From: Stenopsyche tienmushanensis
Taxonomy: Eukaryota; Arthropoda; Insecta; Trichoptera; Stenopsychidae
DNA: 64,000 nt
Reading direction: 5' to 3'
NCBI GenBank assembly: GCA_008973525.1
Contig: WACJ01000258.1
Coordinates: 310,001 to 374,000, forward strand
Every line of letters starts with the position of its first letter. Position 1 is the first letter of the stretch. The position numbers and the translations under genes are program-made. Shown piece by piece: positions 23,396-35,600 of the stretch. Below the pieces are notes generated by a model, which worked only from the letters and a program-made list of their open reading frames with translations, had not been told where the DNA came from and searched no databases.

Positions 23396-23868
23396 CAAGC
23401 CAGTAATCATTTTAAATTACATTAATATTATGGGCGGGATGGACACAGCAGATTTATACGCAACATCATATTGTTTCATGCGAAAGACTGAAGTGGTGGA
23501 AGAAGTAATTTTTTTAGGGGTTTTGAAACGACGATTGTCAACTCTTATATTTTATACAAGGAATATGAAATCAAATAAAATAGAAAACCAATAAATCATT
23601 AAAAAAAATTGCTGCCAATTGTTGATGAAACTTATTGGTAACATTCGCGATTTTACGAAGTTCAAATTGGGACGATTGTCGTCAACTGATCACGATCAAC
23701 GTTTAGATGGAAGTCCTCATTTTATTTATAGTAAATTAGGAAGGAATTATAGAGACTGTATGATATGTTCAGACAGTGAAACTATATTTTTGCGACACTT
23801 ACGAAAAGAAAACAGCGATTTATTCTGAAGATTGCTTCAAAAAATATCATACTTCAAATAATATACTT
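23396..23868 (+). pseudogene. piggyBac transposase C-terminal relic
   Basis: Frames combine to the last third of a piggyBac-type transposase (PGBD4-like). NYINIMGGMDTADLYATSYC (about 23416-23475) carries the conserved MGGxDxAD aspartate. LKWWKK, then stops, then TTIVNSYILYKEYE follow (about 23490-23570). LLPIVDE is near 23611. Next comes the cysteine-rich domain: RLDGSPHFI, RDCMICSD (about 23753), FCDTYEKK and CFKKYHT (about 23785-23860). There are several stops and at least three frameshifts, so it is inactive. The N-terminal part and TTAA ends were not found nearby. A piggyBac source of this kind could once have mobilised the TTAA elements in this window, but a lineage match is not shown. 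Confidence 0.85.
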
Positions 23869-25403
23869 AATAAACGTTCTACAAACAAAACCTCCATTTT
23901 TATCATTTTATTTCATACAAATTTTTTTTTTAAAGAAATACGCAAAAAATGGATTGGAGTTGATGGGAACTTTTATAAAAAAATCTTGGAACCCAAAGGG
24001 TTAATATGCTAATCTCTGACGAAAAAAATTATTAATAAACAATCTTCTTTGTCTGTCATATTATTCTTCTTGTGTATTCATATTGAATCGCATAAAATTT
24101 CAATTGATTCTATAGCATTCGTCAAGAAATCCAAATTTACATTGTTTCAAAGGCAAACTTGAAATTTCAATCTACTTCATTCTCATCCATGATAATGTTA
24201 ATTGAACTACTGTAACCACATCACTTTAAACAGCTGACTATTGTAGATTGCCCCTTTAATATTAAATTGCTGTTTGGCATACATTGCTAGAGGGGTGCAG
24301 TTTTTAGGGTGGAAGCCGGAGAAAGCTTTCAATATAATGTACAAAACGTAATTGTTTTGTATTATAAATATTATAAGTTGGAACGCGATGGAGTTGTAAA
24401 TTATATATTTAACTTTTAAAATTCCTTCTATTATTTATTTGAAAGAAACATTAAATCGAATAAAGGTTGGATGGCACTAGATTAAGCGAATGGGAGATTT
24501 CTGATAGCAAATCGAATGTCGTATTATTTTTTTATTTTGAATAGAATGAAAGTAGAGTGCAATATAAGCGATGATAACATTTTTGACACTTGACATTTTC
24601 AATACATATTACTACAGCATCCGATATTTGCCTTATTGGTTACCTTGCAAGTTTCCACGTAGGAGCCATTCCTAATAAAGACGGAAGAGCAGGTGCGATC
24701 CAGGACATGCCCATATGAGTATGTAATATTCAAATGGTATCGAGCATTACTCTATTTCGACTTAACATTCTGTTCCTGCTCAAAGCTAAGCCTCTCTGAT
24801 GAAAAAAGTCAGCGGGGCCGCACATGTCGCACGGGTCGAAAAATAAGGTGAGCCACCCAACGAAAAAAGGTCACATTTAAAGTCCACAGACGCCGTAACC
24901 TCACTCAACTTCAACCACTAAGGTCACATTTTCATCTCAACAAACCGAATAGGATTTCATCTGCTCAAATTTAAATGAGAATTTAATAAGCCGACAATGT
25001 GCCAAAGACCGTCAAAACACCTATCCGCATTTAAAAAAAGTGTTAAAATCCATTATTCGAATAATGGCCGATAAGCTTTACAATTTATGACTACGAAAAT
25101 CATTAAAACATTCGCAATTAGACTGGCGAAATCTATATTTGCTTCTCGAACAATGAAGTTATAAATCAGGCTTCTTATCGCTTTTCATTAATGCTTAAGT
25201 GTTTATATGGCATTTGGGCATTTGATTTGATCGCTTTTAAAATATTTATTTTTGCTATTTTTCAGCATTAAAATCTAATTTCTAGCAACAGAATAAAATT
25301 GTGATTAAATGAAAGTTTTTTATTTTCTTTGATCAGAACTTACTTAACGTACAATGTAATACATTATGTAGATTTTATCGAAATTTTTACTTTTTTGCAT
25401 GTA
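23869..25403. other. AT-rich DNA, no gene recognised
   Basis: No supported gene or element. A less AT-rich stretch around 24780-24990 contains several copies of AAGGTCACATTT-like words (near 24868 and 24921). Their meaning is unclear. Confidence 0.4.
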
Positions 25404-25747
25404 GCGTTGCCGCCACAGAAGTAATAATTCTAAAAAAATCGATTGTTGGTTTTATTATAAATATGAACAAATATACAAACATTGGTTTTTATATATAAGA
25501 TCTACTGTAAGTTAATTGTACTATACTTATTTTATTTAAGAAAGTACAAACAATAAGTTGGCAAAGTTTTATTGCAATCGAATGAACGGTATGGCAGCGC
25601 ATTAAATACGAACAAACAAACATTGATTTTTATATTTTAAACTATGCCTATGGTACTCGCAAAGTCTTTAAGAATAAATGGGCGAAGTTTTATTGTAATT
25701 TGATGAACGCTATGGCAGCGCATTGCAAACGAACAAAACCTAATTAT
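25404..25747 (-). mobile_element. Helitron, non-autonomous copy (3' end damaged)
   Basis: It is homologous to the complete copy at 54558-54921 but reversed. It begins with GCGTTGCCGCCACAGAAG (the complement of the Helitron 3' region) and runs through two internal units, each with GGTATGGCAGCGCATT- or GCTATGGCAGCGCATT-type sequence. It fades out at ACAAAACCTAATTATCCT, where the other copies reach their 5' TC end. The CTAG terminus is lost, so this copy is decayed. Confidence 0.75.
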
Positions 25748-28700
25748 CCTGATGACCGCGAGCATACTTTTTTCTAAGGATTTCTAAAAATCGAATCTCA
25801 TTTTTAAAATATTGCTTAAATGTTACTTTTCTATATGCTTTAAATTTTGAATGAAATAATTATTTTATTATATTATAAAAAAATATGCTTTACCCATGTA
25901 ACCTCTTAAGGGATTGGTTTTGTACATTATTCATCGTTTAAAATTAAATTATACATACATTTTGCATGTTGCATGATATGATCTTGAAGGCTGGTTAAGG
26001 AATTAAATCGCTATAATAATAAATAAATAACTTAATTGATATTAAAGTCATCGGGGATGTCATATAATATTAATATATAAAAACCACCTAATAGAACATT
26101 AATCAAAATTATCTTTAAATATGATAATGAATTGCTGGTTAAAATAAAATCATTCTTCTGTACCCGGGGCAAAGGCTGGACGAAAAAGTCATTTTTATAG
26201 TCGCCTATACAAATTTACGAACTTACTTTGTAAATTATCCAAACTAAAAGAGGTAGAGGACATAATTTAGTCTGCAGATCAGAAGTAAAACCACTCTTAT
26301 ATCTCCAAAACTTTTTACTCAGAATCTTTTTCGTAATTCATTTTTATATTTACAATTATAATCGCAAAAAAGTGCAATTTCCAAATGTCAAATTTCTTCG
26401 ATATTATAAATTGATGTGTCCTTAGTCTTTCACCGACATTCAGCAGGAGCAAGGTAAGAGATACACCAACCCCATTATTAAGGATATCAATGAACTCTAC
26501 AAAATGGGAAGTTTGGAAACATTTCAAGAAGTTTCCAGGATAAAAAGAATTGCAACAAAATGTTGAGCTGCAAAGGATTATCGACGATCAGCCTCTTTGG
26601 GCATTTTTTCATCAAATATCTGAAACAAAAATGGTGACCACAGCCGGACCTGGACCATTCACAGTCGGACCAACACCCTCTTCTTAAAACAAATCGGTAT
26701 CGAAAATTTCTTTCAGTGACAGTTTTACAATTATGTTTTATTTAAACTATTTAAAATATTCCCAGAAATGCGCACGAACTTTTGGACTGACCTGATAACT
26801 GGCGTATTGTAATATAAGTATTTAATTGAGCGTACTTTGGGAAGCATTTGGGTAGAATCGACGGGAGTTATGAGAAGTTTCTTCCTTGCAGCAGCCCGGA
26901 TAATACTGCCTCTATCATAAATGCACAATGGAGGATACAGAGTGCAATTACCAATAGTAGTGTGATCATCCAGGTAGAAGTGAGATCCAGCTCAGTACCC
27001 TCAGTTGGCCACGATGGTCAGGGTAGACAAGCTGCAGCTCAGTTCATGGCCGTTCACCTTCACAATGATCACCGCACGAACCCATTGTATTGACGTCTTC
27101 AATGAATAGCTGAACGCTCGGTTAACTTCGAAATGTGTGATTACTGCATTAAGTTCCGATATTTACCTAAATTATACTACCCAACAATCGTAACAAATAC
27201 GACTCTTTTGCTCAGCTGGGAAAAATACCAGTGACGATTAAGCCAACGGTGCTTTGGATGAATGCTCCATGAACACAACAACATTGAAATTCACTGCGAG
27301 AAAAACAATAACACTAAATCCGCCCAAAAATAAATCGCTGTTTAATAGCTCTGATTTAGCTCACATGCATTTAGAGATCGCGATCTCAACTTCCTTGATT
27401 ATACTGTGCCATAATCTCTTTGACTCAAAACAAGATAGCCTTTATATGAGATAAATCTAGGATAGAGCATATCAGATGCAATAAGTTTACTCAACTAATC
27501 TTCAACTAAATACAGCAATGGAATTACTTGAAGATTGCGAATAAACGTTTCGAAGAACGTAGTTAGACTTTAAATATTTAATTAAATGAGTTTGCTTTAT
27601 GATACTATTTATTTATTCTATAAAATGATGGATCGCCATCTTAGAAAGTTTGTGTAATATCAAATTTTTACTAAATTTTCCATACATTTTTTTTAAAAGG
27701 GTTCGCTTATTTGAAGAACTATAAGAAGCATGTACATGGTGCAGCAGGAAACTTTGAAAATATGATACTTTTACGAATCTACAGTATTAATGACGATTAG
27801 ACAGTATATTTAAACCAAATATGAAATGAATCTACCTTGTGCATGATCCTTTTAAGCTTAATTTTGATCGTACTTAACACGTGAAAACGCGCGATTCGGA
27901 CCGTAACGTGTTAATGATACATATCAGCATGTAACAACGCCTATTATTTTGCAATCACATGAAATAAATTCAAAAACCGTTTGTCTTAAAAATTAATATC
28001 GAGTATCTTAACTATGAACATATTAAAAACGCCTCAGAATCAAATGCAAATTTGGTATTAATTAAAAACGCCAATTACGTACGCAGTTTCTAGTTCGCAA
28101 ATGAGCTCAATATTAATACGTTTTGCTGTGCAAAATTAAAATTCGCTCATTTTGTCACGCTTTCAGTGCTCTCGGTGTACACTTGTTTAAAAATCATTTG
28201 GATTTAAAGCATACTTAATGGACAAAGCTTTATAAAACGCTTTAAAATAAATCGTATTATAGTTCCAAAAGCAGAATTATACAACCACTTATTCCGCGAG
28301 CTATAGAGTCGCATACCCACTTTAACATAACAAAACCACAAACGCAAAGGCTTTCGTTTGTTATAATAACGTTATTTTACACCACAGGATAAAACTCGCC
28401 TAACAAAATATGCCCCAAAATTTAAAAAATCCCGATGGAGCTAATATATATTTGGAATCCCAAAAAGAAATCGCTTTGGTGATTATTCGCTCGATATAAT
28501 TTAATAGTGATTAAAGCTCTTTGGATGGAGAATATCTGTTAAATCCTAATATCAAGCTCATTGCAGCTTATACAAAGAAAGCGAGTATCCTCAGCAATAC
28601 AGTAAATCTCGAGCAGATTAAATGCATTTGTCACGGGATTTGTAACTGAAATCCAAGGCATAGAATGCGAATCGAATCTTAAGTCCTCGAGTAAGGTAAT

Positions 28701-29397
28701 CAGTAGAATGGCTTTTGACAGACAAAGGCAAGAGCCACAGCTATTTCTGCCATTTCAATGAACTCCGAAGAGCTGCGATGGATGCTGATTATAATACATG
28801 ACTACTGAATAGAAAGCTATTCGAACATAAGGAAACAGCAAAATACGTAGACATCTCGCTGATGTACAATGGATATAAATAATGGTGTCTTCCATGGTTT
28901 CATAAAACGTGTGCATTGTATGGCAGTGCGTATGATATTCAAGATCTGCTCGACTGTCTGCCTGTCACGATTGCTACAGACATTGTTCCAAAAATTCATA
29001 AATTTAGAAGCTCATGGTCTGGGAAAATGATTCATTTTACTCCCTATCCCATAAATCTACAAAAAAGCTAAACAAACAACTCATAAATTCAGTATTTGAT
29101 ATCTATCAAAAACATCGTAAATTTTAAAGTAAATTATACCAAAGATTTTATCAATTTAAATCAGAGCTTGAACCGTAACTGAACCGAAAACCAAGAAAGC
29201 GAATGTATTTTAAAAATGTGGTCGACAGCCACATTTTTTGTAGATTTGAACCCATTACGATCGAGTTACTAATCTGACCGTTTAAACGTTATAACCGATT
29301 CAAAAATATCAAAAACAACAATACTCTAAATTCATCCTCTTAATTGTCCTGTTAAATAATACTTCAAATAGTATTGTTATCAATACAAATTCTATTA
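25748..29397. other. AT-rich DNA, no gene recognised
   Basis: No named feature. A less AT-rich patch at about 26850-27100 holds an 81-codon open frame (26848-27093) without a motif that I know. It could be an exon of either strand or chance. A small TTAA-bounded sequence at 27874-27914 is described under findings. A 60-codon minus-strand frame at 28817-28999 is also unsupported. Confidence 0.4.
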
Positions 29398-29399
29398 TA

Positions 29400-30266
29400 T
29401 TAGATTGTCCCATAAGTTTCTTTCGCAAATGAACACAGATCTAATTATAGCAGAATATTGTTCGCGAAATAGCTAACAAATTCCACGATCATCCGTCCAT
29501 AATCATCTGACAAAATTGGGCTACATCAATAGTTCAGATGTGTGACTTCCTCTTGAACTAACTGACTCAAATACACTTCAGCGTATTTCAACATGCGATC
29601 TTCTTCTCCAACGACATAATAGCCGACCTTTTTTAAAGAGATTTGTCACTGGAGATGAAAGTTGGATACTCTATGAGAATATCCAACATAAACGGTCTTG
29701 GACCAAGGGTACAGAAGCTTTAACTGTAGCTAAACATGGCCTACACCCAAAAAAAGTTTTGCTATGCATTTGGTGGGACTGGAAGGGGGTAGTTTATTAT
29801 GAGTTACTTCAACAAAGTGAAACGATCAATTCAAAAAAATATTGTTTACAACTAGACAATCTAAATGATGCAATTGCCAGAAAACGTCCAGAATTAACGA
29901 ACAGGCGAGGCGTTGTTTTTCATCACGATAACACCAGGCCTCATGTGACTTTGCTCGTCAGAAATAAATTATTATCATTTGATTGGGATGTTTTACTTCA
30001 TCCTCCATACTCTCCGGACATTGCCCCTTCAGATTATTATTTATTTATTTCATTGAAAAAATATTTACATGGTAAAAATTTTAATTCAAAAAATGATATA
30101 AAAATGTACTTTGATCAATATTTTGCCAACAGATTTGGGAAATTTTGGCAAGAAGGCATTATGAGGCTTCCGGAGAGATGGAAAAAAGTAATAGAACAAA
30201 ATGGATCATATATAATTCAATAAATTTTGATGTAATACAAATTATTGTTACTTATGGGACTCATAA
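29400..30266 (+). mobile_element. mariner element, best-preserved copy (4)
   Basis: It starts TTAGATTGTCCCATAAGTTT at 29400 and ends TTATGGGACTCATAA at 30266, with TA on both sides (29398-29399 and 30267-30268). It is 867 bp against roughly 1.3 kb for a full element. It is read on the plus strand, opposite to copies 1-3. The TIR is followed at once by the start of the second helix-turn-helix region, the same unusual junction as in the other copies, and there is an additional gap of about 25 bp just after it. The catalytic part is intact enough to show the DD34D signature. Confidence 0.9.
29434..30223 (+). pseudogene. mariner transposase relic with DD34D core
   Basis: The N-terminal half is broken by a gap, stops and a frameshift: LTKLGYINSSDV, a stop, then LPLELTDSN. 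From about 29640, VTGDESWILYENIQHKRSW gives the first catalytic aspartate. An uninterrupted 154-codon frame (29759-30223) then holds LLCIWWDWKGVVYYELL, the second aspartate in VVFHHDNTRPH, LLHPPYSPDIAPSDYYLFIS with the third, and the C-terminal LPERWKKVIEQNGSYIIQ and a stop. Exactly 34 residues lie between the second and third aspartates, which defines mariner DD34D. All catalytic residues survive, but the missing first helix-turn-helix and the broken N-terminal half rule out function. Confidence 0.9.
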
Positions 30267-30268
30267 TA

Positions 30269-31640
30269 ATTTTCATAATCATTCCAAATTATAAATACAT
30301 ATTTATCCTAATAGAAAATGGCGCTAAAAGTACAATGCAGCCATAACAATAGTTTCAATTGATAAAACAATTTACTGAAAGTTGGGGAATAATTTAAAAG
30401 GATGCCGCAAAGGACTCGGGGGATATTCTTCTGGTTAGTCGCTAAAGTGCAGAGCATTGTTGAGTTAGGAACGAGTTCAAAATAAGAGGGACTGACCAAC
30501 ATGCGACCTAGTAATGCTGAAAAGCCCAAGTGGTTTAAATCCCTCATCGAATCATATACAATTGGAACTCAAAATCATACTTAAGGAAAATCAAATTTTC
30601 TATTTCTTAAAAGTATTCTATATCTATTTACTTAAAGACGAATTGATCAGCTGATGATACGCTGTGGTTGCGACATCCATTCAGCTTTTTCTTTCAGGCA
30701 TCAAAGGTCATCAGTGAAACTTTCTATGGTCTGTTTATAAGCACGGAGATCGTGCCGATTTTTAATGACGATTTTTTTATGTTATCATTACTTTTTTTTA
30801 ATAAGGCAACCAGCGTGACGTTGCGGCGTGACTCGACCTGCCATCCTCAAGCCAGACGCCGCTAGAGTTCACGACCATGCCATTGTGATTCAAATCAGTC
30901 TTGCGTTAAGTGCGACCCTGATATCTCCAGCTCTAGATGACCTCATATACGACATTTGTCCACGAAATACAAATTCTTCCCGACTAACCAGAATTTAATC
31001 AAAATATCTAAGCCAAATGTGCATTTCAATCCTTTGCGGTGATCCTCAATTATGGTTTTTTTTTAAAAGCCACCGAGTAGATCTAAGAAACCTGCTTTTT
31101 AAGAATGCTGCACTGCTAGAACGCACATACAAAGATTGCTTCTGTGGCAACAAAACGATTAAATTAACTTCTTTGGTTGGAGAAAAAAACGAAGTTGGGA
31201 CTGTATAAAGAGGCGAAAGACACTAATGACAAAGCGGTGTCAGGGAAGGAAGAATACGTTAATGCGGTTCAACTCCAGGAAACAATTTCCAAGATTAGAG
31301 TCAAAGGAGGATCAAACAGATATTCAAAGAAACCGAACATTTGACGTTTAGCTTTTGTCATCAGCATCAATGGCAAACATAGCATCTGTCTGCAATCTGC
31401 TTTATTTTATTTGAAGAAGAATTTCAACTTGACTGAATTGAAAATCAAGATTCGTTTTGAGCTTGACAACTGGATTCTATAATAAAAATCAAATCTTGAT
31501 TGATATTTTTTACTCTTTCCTTTTAACAAAAAAATTGTTAATTTAACCTCTAGCGTAACCTAAATATCGCTAACTTAAATAATTTTATTTCAAATGGGAT
31601 TTAAATCGTCTTCGAGACATTCTCGCCAAAATCTTGACGC
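30269..31640. other. AT-rich DNA, no gene recognised
   Basis: No supported feature. Open frames at 30308-30547 (minus), 30668-30865 and 31017-31208 show no known motif. A patch around 30800-30960 is less AT-rich. Confidence 0.4.
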
Positions 31641-31649
31641 TTGGAAACA

Positions 31650-31672
31650 GTGGCGTAACTACTAATTGGCAA
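31650..31672 (+). repeat. possible hAT left terminus
   Basis: CAGTGGCGTAACTACTAATT resembles the CAGTGGCGTAACTA-type terminal repeat of several hAT families. It lies upstream of repeat B and a hAT C-terminus on the same strand. No right partner or target duplication was found. Confidence 0.35.
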
Positions 31673-31754
31673 GCTTATGCGATACCTATTGGCAGTAACT
31701 GCCTAATCTATATATACATATATTCAGTACGTGTATATTTTTCAAATTGTTACA

Positions 31755-32020
31755 TTAACGTTTCCCTACCGGTGATGTATTTACTACACCTCGACTCTAA
31801 TAATAGGAATATCAATCTGAAATATAATAGATACGGGGTTCAAAAATTTTATATTCCTCTGTAATATACTTACGAATCACATCAAAGTATTGTAATATGT
31901 AAATATTCATCTACAGCGACGGAAATAAATAATTTTTCGGGAAATCGAGAATTTTGTGAGTTTTAGTACGTGTCTCAGCAGATAGGAATTTCATCAGTCA
32001 CATTGATGGTGTAATACGAA
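31755..32020 (+). repeat. dispersed repeat B, copy 1
   Basis: TTAACGTTTCCCTACCGGTG, then ATTTACTACACCTCGACTCT and onward, is closely similar over about 270 bp to 52132-52400 and, reversed, to 63000-63193. A 48-bp piece is at 47898-47945. It contains GAAATATAATAGATACGGG and CAGCGACGGAAATAAATAA. The TTAA at the left boundary in two copies suggests a piggyBac-like end, but the far end is unclear. In this copy it runs directly into a hAT C-terminus. Confidence 0.75.
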
Positions 32021-32021
32021 A

Positions 32022-32213
32022 ATGCGCTCACGCGGTTATCAACTCGAACTAGCATTGTGTGTAGAGATTGAACGTGCATTTTCAGCAGCAGGTTGCCTAG
32101 CTTCCAAAACCAGATCCAGACTAAATGACAAAATAGTTGATGTTCAACCCCTTCAACGTTTTGTTTCACTGCTAAAAGTGTCATCCGTAGTGACGCGATC
32201 TTTTCGCCGCTAG
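32022..32213 (+). pseudogene. hAT C-terminal dimerisation domain relic
   Basis: A 63-codon frame contains ERAFSAAGCLASKTRSRLND, the typical C-terminal hAT block (xERxFSxAGxxxSKxRxRL) that includes the last catalytic acidic residue and the dimerisation helix. It is followed by KIVDVQPLQRFV. The remainder of the transposase is not present upstream, where repeat B occupies the space. Its relation to the ZBED-type hATs in this window is distant. Confidence 0.75.
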
Positions 32214-32298
32214 CGAATACGTACGTCATAATATCCAGTATACGCAAAAATAGTATATAATCAAGTTCGATCAAGTCAGTTCCCGAGATGAATCATTC

Positions 32299-32687
32299 TT
32301 ACACTTTACACTGCAATCGGACATATCCGTCATTTTCCATTGAGGTTTGCCTAATGTTCACAATGCGGATATATCCGTCATACCCGCTTTGCATGGACTT
32401 TGGTCTTGACGGATATATACGTCATATCCACTTAAGGGGTTGAATTTTTTAGTGTTTTATTCATCTATTTTAGAATTGTATTAAGAAATATTTTACTGTA
32501 TTGGTGCCTATGAATGTAATCTGCAGATATTGATGAGTATAAATCTAAAAATGTATTAAGATATATTTAAAACTTCGAAAGTTTTGCATATTTTAGTGAG
32601 AATTTTAAAAAAATGGCAATTTTGCAAAAAATCGCCCGCGGTAGAGCATATGCTATCCGTGCAAATAGCCCGTCGATAATGTGTTAA
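32299..32687. mobile_element. TTAA element with three palindromic boxes
   Basis: The right end at TTAA (32684-32687), read inverted, is TTAACACATTATCGACGGGC. This resembles the inverted right ends of the insert at 20610-22293 (TTAACACATTGAAGACCG) and of the element ending at 42756. The left end is probably TTACACTTTACACTGC at 32299, with one A of TTAA lost. Inside are three boxes of the palindrome GACGGATATATCCGTC or close variants, near 32318, 32365 and 32408. No coding sequence was seen. The boundaries are moderately certain. Confidence 0.5.
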
Positions 32688-32699
32688 TAAATAAGATTT

Positions 32700-35600
32700 T
32701 TTTTAATATATTGAACATTGACTTTAAAGGTTTAAATTGGTAACACTTGGTGTGGTGTTTATTATTATTTATTTTATAAAAGAAATTTGAAGAACCGTTT
32801 CTCAAACTCTTGTTTAATACATTTATGATAAATTATTTTCTTTGCATGTATGAATTTTTCGTGCTGTAATACTTTATGGGAGTATTCGAGGAAGAATATT
32901 AGGATGATCCACGTTCGGATATTTTTGGGAAAGAACTTACGACGTATAATCGCATCAAAATTTATGTAAATTCTATAAAAACGCGGCGCAAAATTCCGTT
33001 TCATCCTAAAGACATGGCGACGACAAAGATTTGCTTTCTCGTGTTATCGCAATTTTTTCCACGGTTGATATCAAAAGTTATAGAATGTTGAGTTTTCAAT
33101 ACTTTCCAAGGCTGAGGTAGATAAAGTTTACGTTTGTTCGCTTTGAATACAAAATTGAGTGAAAATAAACATTGAATTTTGTTTGAGCAGATAACGAGTG
33201 ACATAAAATGCTATCAGCACATACTCGTATGTCAAAAAGATATGAATAAAACGAAATAGAGGGTGGGTTGAGAAGCGCTTCCACAAATATTTTTTCTACT
33301 AAAAGAGTACAAAATCCTTCTCCGTCTAAATGGAAATATACCCGGAATTTTTATCGGGATATTTAAAAATATCCCTGCATCGCAATGAACTCGATCTTTG
33401 GAAAAGATGGCTTAATACGATATACCGATCATGTCAACTACCCTTCCCCCAATACTACCAGTAAGGGGAGGAAATTCTTCAGGTGAGATCGATGCGGCTA
33501 GACCAACTCTCCCAAGTCACATACGAATTCCTTGTATTCCCTCGCCATTCGAGAGTCTTAAGTTCTTGAAAGACCCTCACATATGCCTATCTATGTGTAT
33601 AGTAAAAGCATTAAATTTTATCTAAAATACTACCTTGAATAATTTATATTGAATCTTTTTTAGAATTTACATGTATATTTAATGCAATAATTACAAGATT
33701 TTAAAGAAAATAATGAAGATTAAAGCCACAAGATTATATGGTATGACGGCGATACCTAATATGAATAATGATATCCAAAGATTTTCATAAAGACCATAAA
33801 AAATATTTAATTCCATTACTCTTTCGTATCATTCCAATCAAAAAAGGAAACTCTACAATCTTCGATTTTTTAAGGATTTGGTGTATAATGCCAGAAATTA
33901 ATTTAAGTGTCTTTACTTTTAGTCTGATCAATTAATCCTCATAAGACAAGTAATGGATAAAAGTGAAAAAACATGGCGTAATTCACAAACATTTCCCACT
34001 AAAAAATCCTAATAATCCTCAAACAACATACATGGAAGGCAAATAGGAATTCTAATGGGCATTCATTAATTTACAAACAATTCAGTACTTAAATAAAACA
34101 TTTATTTTAAAAACTAAATTTTGCAACGTTTAAGAATCATTTGTCTAATACCATTTTAGCGAAGACTACACGTGAACACACAATTATATTAGTTCAACTC
34201 CTTGCTAGTTGTTTTATGGTTTCAATGTGCATGCTTGACATTTTTAAAGTAATGTTTCTCAAACTGTTTTGTTTGGGATTATATAATATTTGAATATTAA
34301 TGCAATGATATGGCTTTGGTATTTAATGCATAAGGTAATGATTAGATGATAATATTCAAGAGCATTTAATGTATGTTTAAAAAAAAATGTAAGAGTTACA
34401 GTAGACGATTACATGAATCAGTACATGTATTTTAGTAGGTTAAATCAATATTTGATAAATTATTTCATTGCTTACAAGCGCCGAGCTACCTTGCTCGTAT
34501 TTGCTATCGATCGTTTAACACCAATAAAGCCCACGGAGGAAATCCGGCAGTTACTGCTTATTAAGATTTTTTGCTGTAATTTAAACATTTTCGTCATTTT
34601 AGAAAAGCGTGATGCATTTTACCCGGATGTCTTATTTACAAGATATGTGTAATTATTGGGTCGATGAACTACCAAGTGGCCAGGGCATTCATCAAAGCAG
34701 CGCCCCTCCATACAACAATAGATAGGTACTATCCACGTCACATCCCGTCACAAGTGATCTATGTACTCACTAGAAGTGATACAGAAGAAGACAAGAGTCT
34801 TTTAAAGACAAAAGAGGACACCGAGCGAAGACTGAGCTCTAGAAAATCCAGGCTCGGTGCTGGTAATAGACACCTAGATACGAGGTCAAAAGTCGATGTT
34901 GATAACATCGCTCCAGAGCTCATCCATGGGACAAATACAATGGATGTTCAAAACTGAAGACAATGCTAAAAATTGTATACCTTATTGACACATCGACAAC
35001 AGGACAAAATCAAAACTGTATTAAAACGAAGGGCACTCTATTATTATATATAGTACGCATACAATTTACTACGATACAATTTAAGACGTTCGCCAAGGAA
35101 TGTATTCAAAGCTCTAAATGTCGATAGAAATGCGTTTTGGAATTTTAAAAATAAATTAAGTACCCTCTTTGGCAGATTCTTCGCATTAACGGCACATTGC
35201 CAGACTGCAGCGATCACTAAAGGTTGTCTTACAATGTATTATATAGCAAGTCAATCGACACCTTCGTTTACAATCAATCAAGCTCAAGACTAAAGGTAAA
35301 AAAATCGGACAAGCTCCTGCTTAATTAATTTAAAAAATTGACCATTTAAGTCCAAGCAATTTCCTAAATAACATTTCTGTGCGTTGATTTTCATAGATGT
35401 GGCATGACGATAAAAATATTAGCATCGTACCATACGTTATATTTTATTTTTCTTATACTATATAATTTCAATTAATCATTAACGTTGATTTTGGGTAATT
35501 TTTTGAACAACTTTAATATGAAAGCACAATTTTACTTGACTACCTCAAATTTAAATTAAAAATGCATAACAATTAGTCGACAACTAGTATTTATGCTAAT

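Noticed and set aside
29759..30223. The 154-codon mariner frame as an intact domesticated gene.
   Set aside because: The frame lies within TA-flanked terminal repeats, lacks a normal start and HTH1, and has stops upstream. It is the surviving part of a dead element.
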